NCBI GenBank assembly: GCA_964034945.1
Contig: OZ035961.1
Location: 67,244,031-67,308,030 of the forward strand
Direction of reading: 5' to 3'
Source of the DNA: Chrysopilus asiliformis
Lineage: Eukaryota > Arthropoda > Insecta > Diptera > Rhagionidae
DNA length: 64,000 nt
A program made the translations under genes and the position numbers. Shown piece after piece: positions 47,941 to 58,160 of this stretch (positions are counted from its first letter, which is position 1; each line of letters starts with the position of its first letter). The notes below the pieces were generated by a model that had not been told where the DNA came from, ran no database searches, and saw only the letters and a list, made by a program, of their open reading frames with translations.

Positions 47941-48092
47941 CAAAAGGAAGTGTGGTAAGGGTGCGTGATGTGTGAAAGGTGATGGGAGTGTGGGAATGGG
48001 AAAGATGTGAGTATGAAGTGAGGAAGAAAGTGGTAAAGGGGGAGGGGGCGCAGTGGAAGTGTGTGAAGGTGGTGAGAAAGAAGGGGGAGAGA
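47941..48092 (+). repeat. G-rich purine tract
   Basis: About 150 bp is strongly purine-rich on the plus strand, with many runs of three to five G such as 'aaagggggagggggcg'. The proline/serine/histidine-rich ORFs on the minus strand are readings of this bias. Confidence 0.8.
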
Positions 48093-48946
48093 GAATTTTT
48101 CCCTCCTCTTTTTTCCCCGAAAATGTTGCCCCAAAAATTCGCAGAAAATTTCCCGAAAAAAAAAATAGTATGAAATAAAAAAAAAAATTAAATTGAACCG
48201 ACTTTAAAAAAAAGTTTAAAATAACTAAAGCGCTAAAAAGTAAAAAAACATGATTTTTAAAATTTATAATTTGGTATATCAAGTATATCAAGTCAAATTT
48301 GAGTACCAGAAAATGTTTTATTGGTCCTAAAGTCATATAAAAACATCCTCCAGAAGTAATACTCTGATATTTCTTAACGCCTTTTTTTCAACAAAACTAA
48401 ATATAAAAAGTTTCACATGTTATCTGTTTTCGAAACAAGTTCAACGGCATCATGTCTGTGCTTCGCAAAAAACCTTTATCGTTCATGACCATTGATAAGA
48501 ATGGAATTCTTGTACTGGATTTCACACTACACGAAATTTGTTGATAATAACCAAATGTTTACTATCGATTAATTCGTTAGTACGAAAAAACGAATACAAT
48601 TATTAAAACATTACTTTGTGAAAGTATGCGCAATACATATTTATATTTCTTTCTTTTGAGTTCAATCGAAAACTAAAACTCCAACAGAAAGGAAAAATAA
48701 AAGAAAGTCGTGAAAATGTTTGTAAAGTTGTGAAATAAATTTGATAGAAATCAGTTCGGACTTCCAGACGATTGCAATTTTTAAGTAGAAAATAAGGTGT
48801 TCATCTACCTCTCCAGACAAAAACACCAGGCCACCGAATAAGCAATTCGCCATTGAAAACGGTAAGAAATTTATTTAACTTCACCAGAAGGTGTCTGTTC
48901 CAGGGACTGAAATGGCAATTGCGTTCGACAAAGGATGTAAAATATA

Positions 48947-49729
48947 GGGTAAGGTACGGATAGTTGCCTCGAAGCGTTAATCTGCTAAACTAAACAATCT
49001 AGAGCGGATACAAATTACTGAATATAAAACCCACACCGCCACTAGTATGTTTAAAAAACTGCAAACAATAATAACGCCCATTAGCTTTATCAAAACTTTT
49101 AAAAAATTAAATTGTAGCAGTAAATGGCTGAATATGTTTTGTGCTGTCCGAAAATCAGAAAGTAATTTATGAGTAATTTCAGATTTTTTTTATGGTTTGA
49201 ATATTTGTGAAGTCAAATTTAAAAAAAAAAAGCATCTATGCGTGCCAGGAATGATAGTTGCCCCAGTTTTGGGTACGGATAGATGCTCACAGAGGATAGA
49301 TGCCCCATTAGGATTTTTAATATGAATGTATGTAATTTCTAGGAAAAAAAGAATCAATTTTACGCTAAAATATAACATTTTACTGGCCGCCATTCGCAAT
49401 TTGGACAGAAAATATCGGAAAAGGTGTTGTGAAGGAAGTAAAGTCTAAAACAATGGCGTCTCGAAGTAGCTCAAGTATACGTTCAGTTTCTTATGATGCC
49501 TTAATTCTAATATTCTTGAATTGTGTCTAAAAATTTATTTTTTCAATAAAATATGGTTATTATTATTCGTTCTGTCCAAGGGCATCTTTTCGCATTGTTT
49601 TTTTTCCTACTCGCTACAGGGTGCTGAAATTTGAAAGGTATATATTGGAATCCTGAATTATTGGAATCCTGAAGATGAGAATTACACACCGTTTTTCCGA
49701 TAGGTGCGGCGTCTATCCATACCTTACCC
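48947..49729. mobile_element. TA-flanked MITE, 783 bp
   Basis: Ends GGGTAAGGTACGGATAGTTG and the reverse complement of 'gggtaaggtatggatagacg' pair with three differences. TA flanks both sides (48945-48946 and 49730-49731). Motifs of the type 'ggatagatgcccc' recur inside. Non-coding. Confidence 0.82.
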
Positions 49730-49731
49730 TA

Positions 49732-50524
49732 CTGTGATTTCTAGAGTTGTTGCTTTAAATATAACATTATTTGTATGAGTTTGAAAAAAGGTAACATAGA
49801 AAATCATCGTCAAAGATTTACTTCATTTTATTTATTTTTTGTCAAACGGCAAAGGTGTCTGTGAACGCAGAAGAATTGAGCAATTTAAGTTTTCGTTGTG
49901 ACCAAAAAAGTTCCTTCTTTTTATACCGAATAAATGGCGTAGTACTGAATTGGTTACTAGACAGAACTTCATGCTTTAGAAATAGATGGTGGAGTTTTTA
50001 CAGAAATTGATATTTATATGTAGATATGAATGTATGTGACATAAAACTTATTCAAAAACTTCCCGAGGTCATTGGCAAGTGTAGTTAACACCATTACATT
50101 ATATAGTTATCTTTTTGTTTACATACATTTCCAATAGATTTTTTTTTAAAGTTGTGTGTTTTTTTTTTAAATTTGAAAAAACACGAAAATATACAATCTG
50201 CACTTTTGATAAGAAAATTTATTTGCGCATTACTTTACTGGTCTTTGATGGTTTCCATGCATGATTAATGGTTGACAAATTTTGCGCGTCTCTTCATGTT
50301 TTGGCTGTTTTTCTTTCGATAGAGAAAATAATGTAGTTCTTTAAAAATTAAAGATTTTATACATTCTTTTTATAAAATATGTCACATTTTCTATGGGGAC
50401 AGGCGAGTCTGTGATGGTGTGATGGCGGTTTTTAAACCCACACAACATATCATGCAAAAGCTTGACGAGGTTGAAGCAAATCGAAAAAGCTAAAATTAGT
50501 TTGACTTATTTTATGCACAGCGAC
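49732..50524. other. Non-coding stretch
   Basis: No recognised feature between two MITEs. Confidence 0.4.
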
Positions 50525-50527
50525 TTA

Positions 50528-50676
50528 TGTCCAGTTGACATTAGGCTAGTTACTAAATGACAGTAGCTGGAAGTGTCAAACTAGTTTGATTCTAGTTCAA
50601 AAATCAGCTGACATTTGACTAATTGTGTCCCAGCCGGTTGCCAGCTCCTTTCAACTAGACTTATGTTAACTGGGCA
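50528..50676. mobile_element. PIF/Harbinger-like MITE, 149 bp
   Basis: TTA flanks both sides (50525-50527 and 50677-50679). The ends TGTCCAGTTGACATTAG and CTTATGTTAACTGGGCA are imperfect inverted repeats, and 'ctagttt' and 'cagctgg' motifs recur inside. Confidence 0.68.
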
Positions 50677-50679
50677 TTA

Positions 50680-51192
50680 TAATCTGAACGGAAAAAGGTG
50701 CATCTTAAAAACTGACAAAGTTTGAGCGATGAAGTTCTAAGAATATTTTCTAAATTTCATTAAAATTTTAAGAAAAGCCAGAGGCATTTATTTTGTAATC
50801 AACAATTTTTGTATCCAATTACACTTTCTTATATTTTCGAAATAAAGTTTTTCACTTGTAAAATCCATAAAGATTTATTCGTTTTTTCTTTTGGCGCTTT
50901 TTGTACCAAAGTGGTAAAAAAAAGTTTGTATTAAAAGTCTGCACATCCATAAATGGGTATGTATTTATAGTAAAACTTATTTATTAACGGTTTTATATAT
51001 GGTCGGATATATCATATGCAAACAACTATAAAAACTGTCGAATTGAGTGTGTCATGTGCATGCAAATGTGTCATTACTCATCAGTTCCAGACAGAGCTCA
51101 TGAATATGTTGCCGTTGGACTACCGTCGTTGTTAATGGTTTTTTTTTCTTGTCTTCTTTATTTATTCTTTTTTAACAGTTCTTTGGGTTTCA
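50680..51192. other. Non-coding stretch
   Basis: No supported feature. A pyrimidine run ending in 'ttttttaacag' near 51177 looks like a splice acceptor, but no upstream exon is seen. Confidence 0.35.
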
Positions 51193-51660
51193 ATGCTCTT
51201 AAAGTGTCGGTCGGAATGGAGACTGAACTGGAGTTCGAGGGTTACTCTGTGGGCTTTAGCTGGTTTACATATGGGTCAACGCCATCCTCTTTTCTGTATA
51301 TTTGTCCAAATAAATTCTACTGAAACACCACTAGATATTTTAGTGTACTTGTGGGAAAAAAGATTTTATTATTACACATGCCTTATACATTTATCGCTTA
51401 TATTGCATTTTGTGTATGTAGACAACATATTAGAGAAATATGGTTTGGATTCACAGCTATGCATGCAAGATGAATGGTTGTTTTCATTAAATATGAAGAG
51501 CGTTATTTCACTTAAAGGAGCTTTACCAAATGTATCTATAAAACTAAACACAGTAAAAATTGTCTTTGCGGACACCTCCGATAGATGGAAAATTTCTACC
51601 AAATTCATGGTTGCCATGTTACAAGTGCCCGGATTGGTCACATATTTTCACCAGATGTAG
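51193..51660 (+). other. Unexplained 155-codon ORF
   Basis: It starts at an ATG and has no stop for 155 codons in DNA where stops are frequent. A second frame is open to 51323, and the opposite strand is open at 51372-51641, so local composition explains part of the length. Residues include ILEKYGLDSQLCMQDEWLF. I recognise no family, signal peptide or clear membrane segment. An acceptor-like site precedes it at about 51177. It may be a lineage-specific exon, a decayed transposon gene, or chance. Confidence 0.2.
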
Positions 51661-51664
51661 ACAA

Positions 51665-52830
51665 AAGTGTTAGAAGGATTTTTTTTTCTACAATTATCAT
51701 TCCCGTATCCCCTCTATTGGGGGTGAGAGAGAGGTTAAAAGCGACATCTATAATCTGGTTTTCCTCGAAAACGGCTGGACCGATTTTTTCGTGCTTTTAT
51801 TGCTGATTTAAATTAACTGGTGCTTGGCAAAATCAAAAATGTGTGTAAAAAATGTGATTTTTTTAAATATATTTAGAGCAACTAATTCTAGTATATTAGT
51901 TGGGTCGGTGCGCGATTGCTCTATATGCAGTTTTTTGACCACCCAATTTACCATTTTTCCTGCTAAACGTCAGCAGCAATTAAATTGGGATCACGGCGGC
52001 AACTAGTTAGCATTATGATTAAAATTTTGAAATTCATTGATGAGGGAGCTAACTTAATAAACGTGACGAAGATTAAAAAATCGTGATTGTAAGAAACAAG
52101 AGAATTTACGTGAAAATTGCACCCCAATAACCAGGAGTTTGAAATCGTACGGCAACCTCCGTATGGAAAACTCTAGAAATTATAATTTTTATAAGCTAAT
52201 TTCAGACGTATTTTACGTTTAAACTCTTTGGATGAATTAACGAGTTGTTAACTTTGTTGAGCTTTGAACACAATTTGTTTGTAGTGAATGGCCGGTTAAT
52301 GTTTCGCTAGGTTTGGCTTGTTCTGGAATATGACGCAAGTAAAGGGGATTATTCTCTGCATTTTTTTTTTGGATACTAGTTATCGCGTCGAAATATGTTA
52401 TATGGTAAAAAATATTTAGGAAGTGATTTAACACAACTCTTCCGAACATTCAAAATAAGTTTGAATAACTTCAAGTCCAAAGGGAAGGTGCGGACTTTTT
52501 TATATGAAGTACTTCTTTGAAAATGTTGAAAAAAATATATATTAAAGGAACATATTGGAAGAGTTTTACATAAAAAATTTCGGGTGTGTGAAATATAAGC
52601 GTCCTAATGAAAAAAATATTTTTTTTTTACTATTTTTGTTGGTCTAAATTTTTTTGTGCTTTTTTTTACAATTGTATCTCATTAGTCCCTACAACATATA
52701 TTATTTTTCGAAAAAATCTGTTCCGCCGTTTTCGAGGAAAACCATATTAAAAATTTCGCTTTAAACTGCTCCCCCACCCGCAATAGGGGGATATGGGGTG
52801 ATATCTGTAAAAAAATGTTTCTAACACTGT
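51665..52830. mobile_element. Element or pair with 130-bp imperfect inverted ends
   Basis: Sequence 51665-51797 ('agtgttagaaggatt' through 'ggttttcctcgaaaacggct') returns inverted at about 52708-52830 ('ccgttttcgaggaaaaccat' through 'ctaacact'). Identity is perhaps three quarters by eye. The 0.9 kb between is non-coding. It could be one old transposon or two inverted copies. Confidence 0.6.
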
Positions 52831-53040
52831 TACGTCCCCCGATATCTAAGCCACTGACCAAAAAAAGGACGGCGAAAGAAAAAATTTTGGGGGACTCCGA
52901 ATTTTTAGGAATTTGCATGATTGGAGGTGGCGCAAGCCTTACAACTCTTCATGTGCATTGGAAAATAGTAATTATTTTTTACACAAGGAGTGCGTCGAAA
53001 ATGAAAATAATTCAACTGCACTAAATTTACACTAAGCTTA

Positions 53041-53415
53041 AGGTGCCGATCCACATGAGAGTAAATACGCGAGTAACTCTCAAAAACTCTCGAGAGTTAC
53101 TTGCAGGAGGTTGTCCATTTGAGAGTTAATTTCGGCGATTTTTCTCTTCGCAAGACCAATATCTTGATTTTTTTGACATCTTGCTTTGGCGAGTTCTCGA
53201 GAGCTAATAGCGAAATTCAAACGCCGTTCGTATCTGGCGAGGAAGTCCGCGAGAATTCAGTAGGTGCGTGTCGACTAGAGAGTAGAATCACTTTTGACAG
53301 GTCGCAGAAACTAGCTCGCGAGTTTTTGCGAGCGACTCTCAGAGACGTGTCCATTTGCGAGTAGCTGCTATCGAGAGGTTCTCGCCGGCATTTACTCTCA
53401 TGTGGAGCGGCACCT
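53041..53415. mobile_element. PIF/Harbinger-like MITE, 375 bp
   Basis: TTA flanks both sides (53038-53040 and 53416-53418). Ends AGGTGCCGATCCACATGAGA and TCTCATGTGGAGCGGCACCT are near-perfect inverted repeats. The interior repeats 'gagagtta', 'ctcgagag' and 'cgcgagt' motifs. The 87-codon ORF across it is a reading of the repeat. Confidence 0.85.
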
Positions 53416-53439
53416 TTACACTATAAGTATTTTTTAAAC

Positions 53440-54163
53440 CAGACGTGGGCAAGAGAAAATTAAAACGGGCCAAACATATACCAACAAGCCAAAATAGACT
53501 TCAGAAAATCGAGTACACTGTGAGAACATGTCTTTTATAAAGTCCCGTCGCTGAAACATTTATTGTGCTGTGCGATATTTAAATTGACTACAAACGAAGC
53601 TTTTTTTTATTGCTTTCGAATTACATGACTTAGTTTTCTGCTCTGGTGTAACATTAGCAGTGCATGTAGTTTTCTTTAGAAAGTCTTCTTTTAATTTTGC
53701 AAAAATTAATTTTCTCCTTTCACCATCAAAATCAAAATCCCTTTTGTGCTTGGCTACATAATGCCTTTGCATTGTATATTTTTTGATGTATGAAAGCTTA
53801 AGAAAACAAACCAAGCATTGTCCAGGGATTTCTACAAAAAAAAATCCTCCTCCCATTGATCTTTGAAGTTTCTATTATTATAGAAACGCTTCATATTTAT
53901 TTCAGTGTATATGCGCAAATAACAAACACAACCTACTTAGTGGAGTGCCTGATGGCGAATGACATGAAAACAACTCAGAGCGACCGATGGCTGTGATGTG
54001 TTTTCGCTCATCGCTGTGAAAGTAGAGAGTTACAAGCACTGTGTAAGCATGATACTAAATTTGGCCCAGTTGCAATTGTATTTGGCCCAGTTGCAATTGT
54101 ATTATTTCGGTTCTCTCAAACTGGGCCAAATGGGCCAAAAAGGCCACACTTTGCCCATGTCTG
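53440..54163 (-). mobile_element. hAT element with retained zinc-finger ORF
   Basis: Ends CAGACGTGGGCAAG and CTTTGCCCATGTCTG are inverted with one or two differences. TTTTAAAC flanks both sides exactly (53432-53439 and 54164-54171). The 724-bp body has a minus-strand zinc-finger ORF and a tandem 20-bp duplication ('ggcccagttgcaattgtatt', about 54062-54103). 'gggcca' motifs cluster near both ends. Confidence 0.9.
53560..53856 (-). CDS. N-terminal zinc finger of an hAT transposase, truncated
   Basis: The ORF has 98 codons from ATG to stop. Cys14, Cys17, His32 and His37 form a C-x2-C-x14-H-x4-H finger in the block CLVCFLKLSYIKKYTMQRHY followed by VAKH. This resembles the SPINDOC/GTF2IRD2-like C2H2 finger at the N-terminus of certain hAT transposases and host proteins derived from them. 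It is followed by a basic region (KLIFAKLKEDFLKKT). No catalytic or dimerisation domain follows, and the element ends about 120 bp downstream. It could yield a small DNA-binding protein. Expression is unknown. Confidence 0.75.
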   Translation of the reverse strand: MGGGFFFVEIPGQCLVCFLKLSYIKKYTMQRHYVAKHKRDFDFDGERRKLIFAKLKEDFLKKTTCTANVTPEQKTKSCNSKAIKKSFVCSQFKYRTAQ

Positions 54164-54337
54164 TTTTAAACGCAACAAAAGCACTTCCAATAAGAGATTT
54201 CATCGGAAATTTCGTCTGAAATATCACCCAAAATCAATTGTTTCGTTTCATGACGTATTATTAACATTGTGAAATTAGATGGAACACCGAAGGAAAATTA
54301 AATGGAACGATAGAAAAAGAGAAGCACACTTAGAAAA

Positions 54338-54346
<9 letters not shown>

Positions 54347-54372
<26 letters not shown>
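54347..54372. repeat. (GA)n microsatellite
   Basis: About 13 GA dinucleotides follow a short CACACA run. Confidence 0.92.
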
Positions 54373-55540
54373 AATGTGGCATTGACGGTTGCCCGGGTAT
54401 TCACACGATATTAGATTGCAGAAAAACAATGAAAACACATTGAAATGTTGTTCGTCAACCGTTGACGGTGAATAGAAATTATTCCACCAATAGCAGAATA
54501 TGCTGGTTTCAGCGGATCTATTATAGCCGGACGAGTGTTAATAAAGCTACTGTACTGTTGCTATATTTTTAGCAGTAAGGTTTGTAAATCACATAATATG
54601 TCGTTTAAAGATTGCCTTCAAGCTTATTCGCAAAAAGATGTTTTTTTTTGTTTGTTGACTTATCAGAATTTGATTTGATTTCATTACAAAAGCATTTCCG
54701 TGCCTGTTAAAGCCCACTTTAGGCTTGTAAAGAAATTCACTTGAATCATTCGATAAACTTATCAATTTCTGCCATATTGTCTGAATGGAGGTAATAAGTA
54801 GGCAAGGTCGCGTAAAATTCCGATAAGACCGCAACCAAACCAACATCTGTGACTCACGTTGATAGCGATAACGAAAAAAAGCACAGTTTTTTTTAGTATC
54901 AGCTGATTATAATTTATTATAGTTCGGGTAAAAGTTTTTTTTTGTTCGTTTTACTTTTGATAAAATTCAAAATACTGTGTGAAATCGGGAATGACAATTA
55001 TTAGTAGACAAAGCCGGTTACGATAACCGAGTTAACTGATTCACAATGCGTGTTTTCGTTTTTAGCACCGGACTGATCACGGCATGTTGCTTCTTGTCAA
55101 AAATCAAGTCTGCTTCCAAGAGTGATGACCCGTGTTCGAGAATGTCGCAGTAAAGATCTGTCAAAATTTTCCAATCGGTTGACTGGCGATCGCTTTTTGG
55201 ACAAAGTTTTGCTGTAATTTAACACTTTGCAAGAATTCGATGAGTTCGATACTGCATAAATGGAGGCTGATAGTATGGCTGTTATTTTAGTTATGCGAGC
55301 TTTGCTATTTAGGGAATCAACTAAAATTCTTACTCAAGCACCAAAAAGAATCTTATGTATATCACATAAGTCTTATTTTTCTATGCAAAAAAAAGTCTTA
55401 TTACATCTGCTTAAAAATATAAACAAGATCAATAAAAGGCTTCTGTAACTTTTTTAAATTTTCTTTTTTTTCGATCTAAACCCAGAGAAAATAAAATTAA
55501 AAAAATGTCAAAAAGAAAAATATATTTTTTTATGTGTTCA

Positions 55541-55605
55541 GGCGCTGTGTGTCAGAAATGAAACTGAGATAGAATGTTTATGCTTCTACATGATGCACAG
55601 CGCCC
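55541..55605. repeat. Mini-palindrome with GGCGCT ends, second copy
   Basis: 'ggcgctgtgtgtcagaaatg' and 'gatgcacagcgccc' are inverted. It matches the 24388-24460 copy in the ends and the adjoining 'tcagaaat' block. T- and A-rich runs flank it here as well. Confidence 0.6.
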
Positions 55606-56059
55606 AAAAATTAATTTTTTTAACACATTTTTTTTAAATAAAAGCTTTTTTTAAATTTTTTTGCACTTTTTTTTGAATACACAATAGACGCGTATTTATG
55701 GTATATGAACTAAGTAAAACATCTTGAGTTCGAATAATTTTTTAAATCCGTATATAAAATACTACTAAAATAATTTAAAATACTTTTGGTCATCATCAGG
55801 TAAACATTCAAACTTAACGGACTTAGCTATCTCTGACCTGTCCACTCTCTAAACTAGAAATGGTGGAGGTCCAAAGTGTTATTTTTTTCAACACATTTTG
55901 TCGTTTTTGACTTTTGAAACCAAACCGATATTTTTAAATGATCAAACCATGCATTTGAATATATGTGGGTGGCCATTTTTGGAACTTTTATAGAATTAAA
56001 ATAATTGTGTTAATTTTAACAACCTGAATAACCCCCGCATATTGATGTATAATTTTTGA

Positions 56060-56088
56060 GTAATGGATTTTTTTTGTTGTCATTACAG
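56060..56088 (+). promoter_or_regulatory. Splice acceptor of the Sox exon
   Basis: A polypyrimidine run (ttttttttgttgtcattacag) ends in AG at 56087-56088. The reading frame after it ([12 protein letters not shown]) is the sequence that precedes the HMG box in Drosophila Sox14, and no ATG lies in frame between the acceptor and the box. The exon therefore begins at 56089 in phase 0. Confidence 0.82.
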
Positions 56089-57591
56089 ACCAAAAAACAC
56101 AGTCCTGGACACATAAAAAGACCAATGAATGCATTTATGGTATGGAGTCAAATTCAACGTCGTAAGATTTGCGAGGAGACGCCAGATCAGCACAATGCGG
56201 AAATTTCGAAAACATTAGGTGCTAAGTGGCAGACCCTTTCCAAAGAGGACAAGGAGCCATATGTACTCGAAGCGGAAAGATTACGCAAACTGCATTCGAA
56301 AGAGTATCCCGGCTACAAGTACCGTCCAAAGAAGAAGCAGGGCAAAACACCGAAAAGCCCAAATACAACAGTAAGTGTCAAGAAGACAAAATCAACTGCC
56401 AGCAAACGAAATAACACTCATGCCAATAATTACAATAATCATAAGAATAGTAACAGCCCCAATAATAATCATAATAGTAGCAGTCATAATGACAGTACCA
56501 AACAGATGAGCAATCGAAACGACACCAATAACAATGAGGATATCAAGTTTATGGAATGTCATTGGGATAGAACGAATTTCAATACGACAACCCCTCTATG
56601 TGCCGATAATATAACACAGTTCTCGATGCTTTTGCCGGATTCACCTGAAAGTGCTAAAATCTACGAGGATAATTCACTACTCTCGGCTGAGAATAACGAT
56701 AATATTTTCGATGCGAATATCCTCGACAATGACGATATGGCCTTCTTCCAATCGACATTTGGTGGTGCTTTCGGCAGTGATGAAGCATCGAAAACATTCA
56801 TTCCAAGTGATAATCTATTTATCTGCGATAGTACGCCGAACATGCGGGGCAATGCAACCTCAAAGCTGTTCAACAATGAGACAAAAGTGTTCGCCGAAGA
56901 CATTCAAATGGATCCGGCGACGGCCATTATTAAGTCAGAAGCACCATCGTCCTACTATGGAGTTGGAGTGAATAGCACATGTAGCGCTAGCGTCGAACCA
57001 GATGACAAACTCAGTATTGTGAACGATGCCAATTTGAATCCTGCCAGTCGATCGTATCAACAGCATCAGAAATTGTCCAGCTTCGATCAGCTGTTGAAAT
57101 CGACATCGAACCACCACAGACTTAGTAACGCATTGACCGCAGGCGGTGTAGATCGTTTACTAACGGCCACAAATGTGGAGGAATCGTCAAATCCAAATGG
57201 AAATTGCATGAGAATCAATAGTGGTAATACTGGCTGTAATAGTGTCGTCAGTAGCAGTAATGGGATTAGCCTAGTGTCGAATTTGACTGGTGTCGCGGGC
57301 GGTATCGGCGGCATGGATTGTGATGTTGGCGATCTTGGCTCCTTGACAGCAACGGCTGAGGACAACAGCTATTACCCAAAGAGCGATACGTGCATGATAC
57401 GTTTAACTGCCATCCGTGATGCCGATCTCAATTTGAGCAATTTTATAGATGTGAATATTTCGACTGGTCTACTGGATATTTCACCTGATCTCAGTTTAAA
57501 TTTAATCAATAGTTTTGTAGATTTGGAAACAGCATCATCAACGTCAGGTAACCATTTAGAATTTAATTACGATAGCAAAGATTATATCTGA
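56089..57591 (+). CDS. SoxC-group HMG-box transcription factor, last exon (Sox14 orthologue)
   Basis: This exon encodes 500 residues plus stop and starts at a splice acceptor, so the N-terminus lies on an exon outside the window. The HMG box (56110-56340) has the Sox signature RPMNAFMVW, then [24 protein letters not shown] and [11 protein letters not shown]. Several positions fit group C. KKHSPG before the box and KWQ in place of the usual RWK fit insect Sox14. The rest is Asn/Ser-rich, with a His/Asn run after the box and an acidic, hydrophobic C-terminus ([17 protein letters not shown]) like an activation domain. In Drosophila, Sox14 is an ecdysone-induced nuclear regulator in metamorphosis and dendrite pruning. 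Base composition is less AT-rich than its flanks. No frame breaks are seen. Confidence 0.93.
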   Translation, partial: TKKHSPGHIKRPMNAFMVWSQIQRRKICEETPDQHNAEISKTLGAKWQTLSKEDKEPYVLEAERLRKLHSKEYPGYKYRPKKKQGKTPKSPNTTVSVKKTKSTASKRNNTHANNYNNHKNSNSPNNNHNSSSHNDSTKQMSNRNDTNNNEDIKFMECHWDRTNFNTTTPLCADNITQFSMLLPDSPESAKIYEDNSLLSAENNDNIFDANILDNDDMAFFQSTFGGAFGSDEASKTFIPSDNLFICDSTPNMRGNATSKLFNNETKVFAEDIQMDPATAIIKSEAPSSYYGVGVNSTCSASVEPDDKLSIVNDANLNPASRSYQQHQKLSSFDQLLKSTSNHHRLSNALTAGGVDRLLTATNVEESSNPNGNCMRINSGNTGCNSVVSSSNGISLVSNLTGVAGGIGGMDCDVGDLGSLTATAEDNSYYPKSDTCMIRLTAIRDADLNLSNFIDVNISTGLLDISPDLSLNLINSFVDLETASSTSGNHLEFNYDSKDYI

Positions 57592-58160
57592 GAATTCATT
57601 AATATTCATAACATTTTCGGTAAAATGATCATGGAAACGTAAATTCATTTTTTTTTAAAGAGAATTCAAGAAAGTAAAAAAAATATTAGCATTGTAATGA
57701 TAACAAAAAAAAAAGATGGAAAAATAGTCTCTAAGTGGATATAAATTTTATCGTATAATTTAAGGTAATTTTTTCTGTAATATTTTTGTTTAGTTAATCA
57801 TAAACTGAGAAGAAAGAGAGAGAGAGAGATCGAGAGAATGTGAAAAGTTAAATTAGAGATAGAGAAATATTTGAGACCGTAAGCGAGATATTATTATTAA
57901 CTCTAATTATTGTATTTTTTTTCTATTTTGTAAACAAATAAAAGTGAAGCGAAACATTTTAATTACAATATATTTACATACATAAATATATTGAGAAATA
58001 TGGATAAATTAAAAACAAATGGTTTCTTATATCTGCAAATAGAGGAAAAAAGCAACAAACAAGTAAAATAAAATTTTTGTTCATAAAAAAAAGAAGATTT
58101 TTCTTTAAAATCAAAAATATTGAAATATATATTTACAAAAAAAATTTATACAATAAAACA
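57592..58160 (+). other. Probable 3' UTR of the Sox gene
   Basis: AT-rich sequence after the TGA. A candidate poly(A) signal AATAAA lies at 57937-57942, and others at about 58152. A GA-rich run (about 57813-57840) lies within. The true end cannot be set without transcript data. Confidence 0.55.
57937..57942 (+). promoter_or_regulatory. Candidate poly(A) signal
   Basis: AATAAA lies about 345 bp after the Sox stop codon. It is the first canonical hexamer downstream, though others follow in this AT-rich region. Confidence 0.5.

Larger units (their letters stand above)
45512..48944. other. Long non-coding stretch with two biased tracts
   Basis: No gene is supported over 3.4 kb. The 98-codon ORF at 45790-46086 has no recognisable domain. 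A TCATGAG-rich block and a purine tract are listed separately. Confidence 0.4.
54172..56059. other. Upstream flank or intron of the Sox exon
   Basis: No upstream coding exon is visible. It contains a (GA)n microsatellite and a mini-palindrome, both listed separately. A 62-codon ORF at 55260 shows no domain. Confidence 0.45.

Noticed and set aside
47932..48336. 134-codon proline/serine/histidine-rich ORF on the minus strand
   Set aside because: It follows from the purine tract on the other strand. Several frames are open there at once, and no domain is visible.
56226..57365. Shorter ORFs in other frames of the Sox exon
   Set aside because: They are shadows of the HMG-box coding frame.
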